From assembly GCF_037325665.1 (NCBI RefSeq), contig NC_090247.1:23557680-23621679 (forward strand): DNA of 64,000 bases. The letters run 5' to 3'. How positions within the stretch are numbered: the first letter of the stretch is position 1; the number at the start of each line of letters is the position of its first letter. Origin of the DNA: Littorina saxatilis (taxonomy: Eukaryota > Mollusca > Gastropoda > Littorinimorpha > Littorinidae). Positions 1-18,900 of this stretch are shown here, piece by piece. The notes under the pieces were generated by a model. The model ran no database searches. It had not been told where the DNA came from and saw only the letters and a list, made by a program, of their open reading frames with translations. The position numbers and the translations under genes were made by a program.

Positions 1-480
1 TCTAGTTTCTAACGGTTTATTTATTTATTTATTTATTTATTAAGGAGATTTCTATAGCGCATAACTAAAAGCACTATGCGCTTTACAATATCACTAGGTA
101 TAAGCACACGCAAACATACTCTGATTAAATAGAACTTAGGCTAACAAGACAATACTAAAAACACTAAACATTTGAGTTCATACAAAAATAGAGAATTAAA
201 TTAAATACTGGACAAACAATTAAAAAAAAAAGCTTAAGGCCTACACCGACTACAGTGGACTATTTCGAATACAAAAATTTAGTTAACTATAAAAGGCAGT
301 GCATAAAACTCCATAATCCTAAAAAGGTCGATCAAATAAAAAACATAAGACTATTTAACTATCATTACTTCGTAAAAAATAATAAACATGGTATACAAAG
401 CTGTAATTTTTAACAACAAATCTAAAAAGATTTTCATGCCATATTGCACAACACATTTTAACACACACCCAACCTCACAC
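1..480. other. AT-rich intergenic stretch, no gene seen
   Basis: No coding potential or conserved protein segment is visible. A short TTTA repeat lies at about 17-41. The short open frames near 351-600 arise from the adjoining CA repeat. Confidence 0.6.
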
Positions 481-496
481 AAGCAGACATACACAC

Positions 497-498
<2 letters not shown>

Positions 499-578
<80 letters not shown>
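499..578. repeat. (AC)n microsatellite
   Basis: An uninterrupted run of about 40 AC dinucleotides. It creates long but meaningless His-Thr and Cys-Val open frames. Confidence 0.97.
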
Positions 579-581
<3 letters not shown>

Positions 582-714
582 AAATTCAACAAATATTTAA
601 ATACATAAAAAAAAAAATTAAATAAGCGTTTAAAACATATTTTACAAACAACAGTAGTACATATTATGGTGTTACTAATGTGAGACTACCCAATAAAAAT
701 ATTTAACTAGTGAG

Positions 715-1566
715 TTTATTGGAATTCTGGCAGATAAAAACATATCACGAGGCAGGCGTGTGCTTCAGGTATTGTAAGCAGACTTGAAAAGGTGGGTTTT
801 AAGGGACTTTTTGAAAGTGGAAGAGGATTTACAGTGACGGATGGGGTGGGGAAGTTGATTCCAGAGAGTGGGAGCGGAAAAGGAGAAAGAACGGTCGCCA
901 GTGGTTTTGGTTTTGGTGCGTGGGGTGGAAAGTATTCTGCTGTCAGTGGATGAGCGAAGCTGTCTGGATGGAGTGTAAGGATGCAAGAGTTCAGAAAGAT
1001 AGACAGGAAAGTGAGGATCAGTGAAAGAGTTGAAGCAGATGTTGGCGGTTTTGTGTATGATGCGGGAAGATATAGGAAGCCAGTGGAGTTGTTGCATAAG
1101 TGGTTGTATGTGGTCGTGTTTCTTTGCCCTGAAGATGAGTCTAGCTGCTGTGTTTTGGACTTTCTGAAGTTTGTCTGTGAGGTGCTGGGGAATGCCTGTG
1201 AGTAGAGCGTTGCAGTAGTCAAATTTGGAGAGAATGAGAGAGCAGACAAGAGTGTTGGTGGCGTCAAAGGAAAGAAGATGTCTAATGCTGCTGATTTTTC
1301 TGATCTCAGTGTTTGCAGATCTACAGATGTTCGTGATGTGCTTGTCCATGGAGAGGGTGTCTGTGAAGATCACTCCAAGGTTTCTAGCAGAGGATGAGAG
1401 TTTGATGTCAGAGTTGCCTACAGAGATAGAAGAAGGAACAGAAGGAGGGAGAGGCTTGTTTTTAGGGTGGATGAGGAGGACTTCAGTTTTGTCATCATTT
1501 AGTTTTAGTTTGTTGCAGGTCATCCAGCGGTTGACGTGTTTTACAGAAATAGAGGTAGCATGACAA
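715..1566 (-). mobile_element. 5'-truncated non-LTR retrotransposon (LINE) fragment, RT C-terminal region
   Basis: A 252-residue open frame on the minus strand (765-1523) reads like the end of a LINE reverse transcriptase of the Jockey/CR1/L2 type. It has the NKLKLNDDKTEVL block that follows the RT catalytic core, then LGVIFTDTLSM, a KFDYCNALL block, VQNTAARLI, LHWLPI and a terminal LWNQLPHPIR block. The catalytic RT motif and the endonuclease lie upstream in intact relatives and are absent, so this is a typical 5' truncation. In-frame sequence continues a few codons beyond the first Met, to about 1566. A possible AATAAA (plus strand TTTATT, 715-720) lies near the 3' end. No frameshift is seen within the remaining stretch, which suggests a fairly recent insertion. 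The exact clade is inferred from motif memory. Confidence 0.85.
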
Positions 1567-1703
1567 AAAAAGAAAAAGAAACATTACCTTGTAAAAATGG
1601 CGTTCGTGGGATGACTGTAACAATCAAATGCTACACTGACGCAATATTTAGGACAAAAAGACTAAAAACAATTAACCAGTTTCCTTTTCAAGACTAGGGA
1701 CTA

Positions 1704-1726
1704 AGAGAGAGAGAGGGAGAGAGAGG

Positions 1727-1758
<32 letters not shown>

Positions 1759-1850
1759 CAGAGAGAGACAGAGAGAGAGAGACAGAAATAGAGTGACAGA
1801 AATAGAGTGCACAGAGAGACAGGGAGACGGATATGGAGACTGAGGGAGAG
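1704..1850. repeat. (GA)n-rich microsatellite
   Basis: Imperfect GAGA tract with interspersed CAGA and GGGA units. Confidence 0.9.
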
Positions 1851-2035
1851 AAGAAAAAAAATGTTTTGAAAAGGCACTCTCATTGACACGAACGCACTTG
1901 AATAAGTCTTTATTATACCGAAAGGAAGCGCTACAAACAGAAACATGTTACAAAACAGATAACAAACAATAATATGTACTTACTTTTTTTTATGTTTTAC
2001 GTTAAACACGGCGACAAGTTCTATCACGCTGTACT

Positions 2036-2455
2036 TTAAAGGCACAGTAAGCCTCCCGTAAACCATCACTGAGCTCCCCGAGCCTCTACATACAGTGCAG
2101 GCATACTTCCAGTTGAACGCTCAACGAACGGGAACATCCTGGCTGCTTTCTGTTGAGAGCGAGACATTTTGAAAGATTTTATTTTCGTTTACTATGCGAA
2201 CGGACAATCAGGCGCCTCGTTTTGGTGCTAGACCTAACTTTTAAAATCTAAATAATAAATTGACAGCTTGTTACACAAACATTCTTAAATCATAAAGAAT
2301 CCTTTTTTCATCAAGACAAGATCAGTACAATTCGAAGTTTTGAAAGTTTGAAAAAAGACTCGAGCGGTGAGTGTTTAAATGAAAGGGTGTTTGTACTGTG
2401 TGTAAAAGCCTGACAGTATCTGTGATGGTTTACGGGAGGCTGACTGTGCCTTTAA
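2036..2455. mobile_element. Short inverted-repeat element, family TTAAAGGCACAGTAAG, copy 1
   Basis: Both ends carry the same sequence in inverse orientation: TTAAAGGCACAGTAAG at the left and its complement ending CTGTGCCTTTAA at the right. The match continues for about 35 bases. Related copies lie at 3235-4277 and 21546-25949. No coding capacity, so it looks like a MITE or other non-autonomous DNA element. Confidence 0.8.
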
Positions 2456-3058
2456 GATCCTGTCTATATCTTGTATATATATATATATATGTGCACAGTA
2501 CAAAACCAGTGGGAATGTATGGTTTTTTACATGTTTTACTCATAAAAGAGCTTTATCTTGCTATAAATTCAATTCTTTCCCACAAAAGTGAGTGACAAAA
2601 CGGATCCGATGTTTTCACGAAACTGGCAGCAGTGTCGTTCCACAGTTGTTCAGGCCGTCACCGTTTCTACATGCTGTTGTGCTCATTATCAACACAATAC
2701 ATGAATGTGGTTTGCAATGACCAACACACACATGCACAGCGTTGCATGAGTGAACCGAAAAGTTACCAGCCCAAGCAAACAAACAAGACAAACTTCCTTG
2801 ATAGTACAGATCCCCCCCCCCAAAAAAAAAACAAATTCTTGTTTTTATCTCGACTGTCTAATTAGGGTAGTTTGTGACCAACTGCTTCTCATACATTTTG
2901 ATTTATTCTTGGCACACCTGCGTAGGCTCCTGCGAATTTTGTGAGTAGAATAAATTATGATCTATTATCAATCAGATCTGGAATTCTAAAATTATCACCC
3001 TGCCTTCTGACAGTAAGAACAACACACGCTAACCTCGTGACTAGTGGAACTGTACAAA

Positions 3059-3095
3059 TACAACACAATACAATACAATACAATACAATACAATG
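3059..3095. repeat. (AATAC)n pentanucleotide repeat
   Basis: About seven AATAC units. Confidence 0.9.
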
Positions 3096-3234
3096 CAAAG
3101 CAATGTTCTACTACACAATACAAGACACTACTGTATGCTTCCAAAATAAATGTTCAGGATGGATGTAAAAAGCTGCCTTCTGTCAGTACTGGCGACAGTT
3201 GAGGTCTCTGTGGCGATACACGTTCCTAACAATA

Positions 3235-4277
3235 TTAAAGGCACAGTAAGCCTCCCGTAAACCATCACAGAGCTCCCCGAGCGTCTACATACAGTACAAG
3301 CATACTTCCATTTGAACGCTCACCGAACGGAAACATCCTGGCTGCTTTCTGTCGAGCGTGAGAAATTTTCAAAGAATTTATTTTCGTGGACTTGGTCCTC
3401 TACAACAATGGTGCCTCGTTTTGGTGCTGGACGGCTGTTATGAATATTCAATACCGGAAATCACGCCCGGACAGTAAGCCTCCCGTAAACCATCACAGAT
3501 ACTGTCAGGCTTTTACACACAGTACAAACACCCTTCCATTTGAACGCTCACCAAACGGGAACATCCTAGGTGCCCTACGTAAAGAGCGAGCAATTTTGAA
3601 AGAATTAATTTTGCAGATTGTCTCGAACACTTTTTGGACCCATCCTGAACTCAGGTCAAAAATGAGTTACTTCCCTTCGGGTCTCATTCTATCGATGTAA
3701 ACTGGCCATAGCCGTGGATCGATGATTATCAGAATGTTTTTGGATGGACCGTGGTGCGTTTGTGCGCTTGACCTCACTTTTAAAATCTAAATCATAAATT
3801 GACAGCTTGTTACACAAACATTCTTTAATCATAAAAGATATCTTTTTTCATCAACACAAGATCAGTACAATTCGAAGTGGTGAAAGTTTGAAAAAATAAT
3901 AGCCCGGAAGCAGGGTCACGCAAGGGTCGTAGCAGACGACGGTTTATGCATATCGCCGTTCTTCTCAACAGTCAAAAGCCATCGCTAGAGTTCTTGTGAA
4001 CCACAGCCGTTTGTTTCGTGCATAAAAACGTGCTATTGTAGATAAGCTCACATCGAATCGCATTCAAATGACTAACTGACGACTACATTGTGAAAAAGGG
4101 AAACTGGATCACACGGGTTCACGATGGCTCAGGGGTAAGATAAACCACGCAAAAATAAATTCTTTGAAAATTGTTCGCTCTTTACGGAGGGCACCTAGGA
4201 TGTTCTCAATCGGTGAGTGTTTAAATGAAAGGGTGTTTGTACTGTGTGTAAAAGCCTGACCGTATCTGTGCCTTTAA
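3235..4277. mobile_element. Inverted-repeat element, family TTAAAGGCACAGTAAG, copy 2 (composite)
   Basis: Starts with TTAAAGGCACAGTAAG and ends with GTGCCTTTAA. A second internal CAGTAAGCCTCCCGTAAA block at about 3470 suggests that a related end is inserted inside or duplicated. This copy keeps an uninterrupted middle (about 3640-3740) that serves as the reference for the insertion site of the element at 22141-25512. No coding capacity is evident. Confidence 0.75.
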
Positions 4278-4966
4278 GCTAGCTGCTATGGCAGCATCGC
4301 AGAAGACCCCCGCTCCCCCGCCGCCCCGTACAAGACACAATCATTTAAATATAAAAATGTTTAAAAATAAATGAATTTGAAGCTCAAATTATGACACAGT
4401 AAGCACCAGTCTGTAAATAATTGTGCACTTGGGCATAAGGTAGGCGTACAGAAATTTGGTGAACTTACCACAGCATGATCAATTTGTCACACCTTGTTTT
4501 CTGACACGAATCATGGTTATTAATTCTACAAACTTGTAGCCAGCACTTGTAGAATGGTAACCAATCTACAGCTCTCTCTTGTGGACGTCAGCAAACTCAG
4601 TGAAAGAACCAGCCGTCAAGGTGTCAAGATCTTATCACCAGTTCTGTGACATCATTCTTATTTCACTCAACATTCCTGCATTACGAAGAAAATAAATGTG
4701 AACTCATGGGGTAAAAGGTGTACGAGTCCCATACCACAATTTCCATAACGTGCTGACAATAGCCGTTCAGTGAAAAGGTCATGATTTGATTTGTTTACAT
4801 TAAGATACCCTGGAACTCTACAGGATCAAATGTGTGCTAATACCAGATATTTTGCTCAATTATTAAAGTCTGTGATAGATGAAATCATTGTTTTGTGTTC
4901 CATTCTGCTTTACGTCATCATTCTATGATGTTGAGGGCATTGCTACGGTACGTGTCTTTTACGTCA
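4278..4966. other. Intergenic sequence downstream of TYMP, no gene seen
   Basis: AT-rich unique-looking sequence with no recognisable protein segment or clear repeat structure. Confidence 0.5.
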
Positions 4967-5099
4967 CAGGGGCGGATCCAGGGGGGTGGGGGTGGGGGTG
5001 GGGGGGGGTGGGGGGGGGGGGGGGGGGGGTTTCGCGTCGTCGAATTGTCCCTAAAAGAAATGTGGAAACCCCCCTTTAAAATGATGTGATCCGCCCCTG
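4967..5099. mobile_element. Small G-rich inverted-repeat element in the TYMP 3' flank
   Basis: Left end CAGGGGCGGATCC, right end GATCCGCCCCTG (inverse complement). It is flanked on both sides by CGTCA (4962-4966 and 5100-5104), a likely 5-base target duplication. The interior holds a nearly pure G run (about 4981-5030) that could form G-quadruplexes. It lies 38 bases beyond the TYMP stop codon, so it is probably part of the TYMP 3' UTR. Confidence 0.75.
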
Positions 5100-5136
5100 C
5101 GTCAATCATATGATGTTGAGCACTCGATTGGTGAGG

Positions 5137-13875
<8,739 letters not shown>

Positions 13876-13950
13876 CGTGATGGTGTGATGTGCGCTGCCT
13901 GGTTGTCACTGTCAGAACAGACAGACGATAACACAGATGATGATTACAGG

Positions 13951-14175
13951 CGGGGAAATAGCTCAGTCGGTAGCGGCGCTGGCTTCAAAAACCAGTTGTC
14001 GCTATCGGCGTGGGTTCGATCCCCACGTTCGGCGAGAGATTTATTTCCCAGAGTAAACTTTGTGCAGACTGTCCTCGGTATCCTAACACCCCCGTGTGCA
14101 CGCATGCGCACGATAAAGAACCCAAGTTCACAGCGAAAGACTCAGGGCTTGGAAACATGAATGTACGCATGTAGG
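13951..14175 (+). mobile_element. tRNA-derived SINE, family E, upstream of TYMP
   Basis: The tRNA-like head has A box TAGCTCAGTCGGTAGC and B box GGGTTCGATCCC, followed by an unrelated body ending near CATGAATGTACGCATG. The acceptor-stem sides do not pair and the variable region is odd, so it is a SINE head and not a tRNA gene. It lies about 75 bases upstream of the TYMP start codon and may overlap its promoter. Confidence 0.75.
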
Positions 14176-14179
14176 AAAA

Positions 14180-15247
14180 ACAAGTCGCGTAAGGCGAAAT
14201 AACTACATTTAGTCAAGCTGTCGAACTCACAGAATAAAACCGAACGCACTGCATTTTTTCACCAAGACCGTATAGCATTGTCAGTCCCCCGCTCGTGGAA
14301 AAGGTAGTGAAATCGACAAGCCAGAATAGTGCGGTAATGGTCGCGCTGTGCGGGTTAGCACGCTTTTTATATTTAGTCAAGTTTTGACTAAATATTTTAA
14401 CATCGAGGGGGAATCGAAACGAGGGTCGTGGTGTATGTGCGTGTGTGTGTGTGTGTGTGTGTCTGTGTGTCTGTGTGTGTGTAGAGCGATTCAGACTAAA
14501 CTACTGGACCGATCTTTATGAAATTTGACATGAGAGTTCCTGGGTATGAAATCCCCGAATGTTTTTTTTCATTTTTTTGATAAATGTCTTTGATGACGTC
14601 ATATCCGGCTTTTCGTGAAAGTTGAGGCGGCACTGTCACGCCCTCATTTTTCAACCAAATTGGTTGAAATTTTGGTCAAGTAATCTTCGACGAAGCCCGG
14701 ACTTCGGTATTGCATTTCAGCTTGGTGGCTTAAAAATTAATTAATGACTTTGGTCATTAAAAATCTGAAAATTGTAAAAAAAAATAAAAATTTATAAAAC
14801 GATCCAAATTTACGTTTATCTTATTCTCCATTATTTGCTGATTCCAAAAACATATAAATATGTTATATTCGGATTAAAAACAAGCTCTGAAAATTAAATA
14901 TATAAAAATTATTATCAAAATTAAATTGTCCAAATCAATTTAAAAACACTTTCATCTTATTCCTTGTCGGTTCCTGATTCCAAAAACATATAGATATGAT
15001 ATGTTTGGATTAAAAACACGCTCAGAAAGTTAAAACAAAGAGAGGTACAGAAAAGCGTGCTATCCTTCTTAGCGCAACATCTACCCCGCTCCTCTTGTCA
15101 ATTTCACTGCCTTTGCCATGAGCGGTGGACTGACGATGCTACGAGTATACGGTCTTGCTGAAAAATGGCATTGCGTTCAGTTTCATTCTGTGAGTTCGAC
15201 AGCTACTTGACTAAATATTGTATTTTCGCCTTACGCGACTTGTTTGT
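14180..15247. mobile_element. Two copies of the ACAAGTCGCGTAAGG element, head to head
   Basis: The reference copy at 41884-42722 begins ACAAGTCGCGTAAGG and ends GTCAAAACTTGACTAAATG. Here a full-length copy runs on the minus strand from 15247 to about 14365, and a copy of roughly the first 180 bases runs on the plus strand from 14180. The two ends therefore form a long inverted repeat around the body. A short GT microsatellite sits inside (14441-14482). Noncoding. Confidence 0.8.
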
Positions 15248-15553
15248 TCCTCTATTCTTTTTAACTTTCTGAGCTTGTTTTTAATCCAAACATAACATAT
15301 CTAAATGTTTTTGGTATCAGGAACCAATACGGAATAAGATGAAATTGTTTTTAGATCGATTTCGGAAATTTGATTTTAATCAAAATTTAATATTTTTACT
15401 TTTCAGAGCTTGTTATTAATCCAAATATAACATATTCATATGTTTTTGGAATCAGGAAATGATGAAGAGTAAGATAAAATTATTTTTGGATCGTTTTATA
15501 AAAAGATAATTTGAATCAAAATGTTCAAATTTTTAATGACCAAACTCATTAAT

Positions 15554-15900
15554 ATAAAATTTCTAAAGTAAATTTTCATTTGATTAATATACTTACCCCA
15601 ATCACATATTGCATTTGACTACGTCTGAGATGCTAGGTACTGAAAACGCTTACCCATCTAACACAACAAGGGGAAGCAAACCCATCACCAAAAAGGCAAA
15701 CGTAGCCATGGTAACGAGAGGGTATCCCGGGAGTTACCTCCCCTCTAGTGGATACCACGTCACTTCCTACCACAACACGTGGCAACTCATACGACTTGAA
15801 GAAAACTCAAACCATAAGCGGGGCAGGCGGGCGGGCCTACGCTATGTGATTGGGGTAAGTATATTAATCAAATGAAAATTTACTTTAGAAATTTTATATT
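15554..15900. mobile_element. 347-base palindromic-ended element
   Basis: The outer 55-60 bases are perfect or near-perfect inverse complements (AATTTCTAAAGTAAATTTTC at the left, inverted at the right). Each side ends inward at ACTTACCCCAATCACATA. The interior contains about 180 bases, from TTGCATTTGACTACGTCTG to GGCAACTCATACGA, that reappear inverted at 20999-21195 inside the right end of the neighbouring large element. It may be a deletion derivative of that element. Confidence 0.75.
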
Positions 15901-18900
15901 AAATTACATATTCTTACTCCCAATCACATATTGCAGATAACATCAACAAGGCGGTGGGAAAGAAAAAATTCAACTCCCATTAGAAACCCTGCCAGAAACT
16001 GGCCCGCTGCCCAAAAAGGCATGAAGGGCCCGGTGGGAAAGAAAAATTCTAACTGCCTCTAACACCCTTACCAGGAACTGGCCCCCTGCCAACAAGCCAG
16101 AAAGGGGCCAGAGAAAATCCTGAAAGACAGCCAGGATGTCGCTTAGACCAAACTTGCAAAAGACACCTTCAGAAAGCTGTGCCCAACCCTTCCTCCCCGG
16201 ACCGTAAAGAAGGCGGCCCAGGGAGGAAGAAGAGCCCTGGATTACATGAACCCGAGCCAAGAGGAGGGGAAGACAATCTGACCCCCCCCCCCCCCCCCTT
16301 TCTTGTTGGAAGGCTATGCCAAAGCCCGACAACAACTGAGCGATATAGGTCAGCTCCAGAGAAGAGCGACCAAACTCCGCGCAAAAAGAAAGAGAAAGAC
16401 CTGAGTACAAAGTACCAGAGTCCGACCCGATGATAAAAAACTCAAAAAGAGCATAAGCGTTCCGAAAGTTCCAAGAACGTGAAGAAACGCTCACCCCCCC
16501 CCCCCCCCTTAGCACACTGTCTGCTACTCTGTGTTAGAGTACAACTAACCAAGAAACGATCAAGGTACTCTTAGGAAGTGACACAAGAAAACAACAGGAA
16601 AAACCCTGACTGCGATCTTTTGACATCGTCACCCCTAACGCATGCTAAAGAAGGGTGCCGTAAACGGCAGACCTGCTGCTCTCAAAAGAGATGGTAACCC
16701 GAAATCCTCTACCCGTTCGTGCCAAAGCAGAAAGGGATAGTACGAGGAAGCCAATACTTGCAACAAGCATAAGCACCCGAAAGTGCGGGAGTCACAGAGG
16801 GCAAAAGTCTAGAGTGACCAGTAACCATGACAAAAATGGCCCCCAAGCCATAGAGCTCGCAGTTCAGTCCGCTTGTGGGTAATTGAAACCGAATCAAGAA
16901 CCCAAAGCCGAAAACACGACTGGTAAGCATACCAGACAAAGCGTGAAGCCGACCAGCCAAAAGACTCCCGAGACAAGGGGTCTCAGGAAAAAACTGGAAA
17001 TTATATCCCAGATCAAATCAAGAGCCCTCCTGGGTTTGAGCGAAAGGCCCGAAAAAGCCTGTCCACGTCTGAAAGACTTAGGGACAAACACTGAGCCAAC
17101 GGGCCAACACCATAAACATAGTAGCCTGTGAAAGAAGGGTGACTGTAGCAAGAAACCCGACTGAACGGAAGTCGTACTGACTCACCTCAGAAAGAGGATG
17201 CAGAAAGCCTAGAAATCTACCGACACAGGCGCCGGAAATGCCATAGCTACCTGCGAAATGCAGGAGACAATCGCACAGGTCAAGACTAAAAGCCATAATG
17301 TCCGTAGGACAGCCATAATTCCGAAGTACCCGCCGTACGCAGGTAAACAAAAGAAAATAGGAACATTAGCCAGCTCCCCCCTTCCAGAAGGAGAGGACTG
17401 GCCAAAACTGAGAGAGAAGGTAAGCCACAAAGGATGACTCCTCCGACCTACATTGCCAAAGACAACGCCCCCTCAGAAAACTGAATGTAACCTCCGAGGC
17501 CAACTCAAGAACAGCTTAAGTTAGGACGAAACACCAAAACAAGTCTGATTGCCGAGAAAGGCAGAGTCGGACCCAGCGACAGACAATAATGACCACAAAG
17601 GTCAATCGTTGTTCTAACACCCTGACGTAACTAAGACGCCGGTAAGAGAACCACCTCTCCGGCCAGCCGGAAGTGCGACAGAAGCAGCAGCCCGTGGCTG
17701 AAACAACTGTTCGCCGCCTGAGGGCGGGCACTCGTAACCCCGAAGGGCAGAGAAGCGAGGATCAAGCACCTGATCTCGGCTCACCCTGCTACGGAAAACC
17801 CCAAAAGATGTCTCTTCTCTAGCCACCAACTGAAGTCAGAGTGGCCGAGCGAAAGAAAATGCCGAAGTCACATCCACCAGAGGCAGAAAAAGTACACGGA
17901 ATAACCGGAAAACCGGAAACGCGCGTACCAGAATATCATACCAGCTGATACCCTGACTGACAGCGAGTCAGAAACAGCCAAATGACGTCCGAGACAACGG
18001 AACGGAATGGACAGAAGCCCCTCCCACCGGAAAGGTGACGAGACAACTACCCCGGCCGAGGAGCTGGAACGCCCGAAAGCGGCAGCCGTTCCTTTCTCCC
18101 AGAAAGCAACCGGAAAGAAGAGGAATGTCAGTATATCCAGCCACAGCCAGAAATGCAACCGACCAAGTCGCAGCATGCGAAAACTAAGGCTGCTGAGACT
18201 GAGGCCGGAAGCTGAAAAGCCCGGAAGCCAGTCTCCAGTCAACCCCAGCACAGCCACAGAGTGACCATGATTGTGGTGAGAGACTTAAAATTCCCAAAAG
18301 GAAGGTACCGGGAAGTAACGTCCGCCACAGCTGCAAGAATAGCCTTGAGCCTTGCCGGAAATCCCGACCATGTCCCTTCGCTGACCACCAACTGAACCTC
18401 AGAGTGGACTAAAAAGGACAAAGGCCGAAGCCATAAACCCAGCGGTGGGAGGAAGAACGGAATACCCGGAAACCGGAAAACCGTAACCCAGAAAAGGACC
18501 TCACTCATCCCTTGACCATGAGGAAAAGGGTAAGTAGACCACCCCTCCGACCGCAGGCCCGGGCAAGAGGCCGTGCAACGCCCTCCGGGCGAAGCACCGA
18601 CTGACCTGACCAAAGCACAGAGTGCTGAAAGCCGACTGCTATTGTTCCCTCTCTGACGTCCCACCGGAAGTGACAGAAAGAGGAACAGCATACCCGACCG
18701 AAGCCGGAAACGCCGCCGCCGAAACCACAGAAAGCGGAAACAAAGGCTGCGTAGGCTGAGGCAGGAAGCCATAAAGCCAGGAGGCTAGTCTGCGGCCCAT
18801 CCTACCACCAACGACGGGGCGTACAAGTGAAGGAGGGCCTATTGCCAGACACTGTTGCCTTCTCCCTGCCATCCAAAGGAATTGCCAAGAAGAAGAACAG

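Noticed and set aside
716-1563. Separate plus-strand genes at 981-1205 and 1225-1563
   Set aside because: Antisense shadows of the LINE reverse transcriptase frame.
3386-3700. Plus-strand open frame of 104 codons
   Set aside because: Lies wholly within a repeated inverted-repeat element and crosses its internal junction.
13951-14040. tRNA gene
   Set aside because: A and B boxes are good, but the acceptor stem does not pair, the anticodon arm is irregular and a SINE body follows. The same reasoning applies to the heads at 13626, 29048, 32617, 39146, 41660, 44134 and 51615.
15609-15875. Identical 62-residue frame (MHLTTSEMLGTENAYPSN...) at 15609 plus and 20887-21195 minus, as a peptide gene
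   Set aside because: The DNA around it is equally conserved as part of inverted repeat sequence, so frame conservation carries no separate information.
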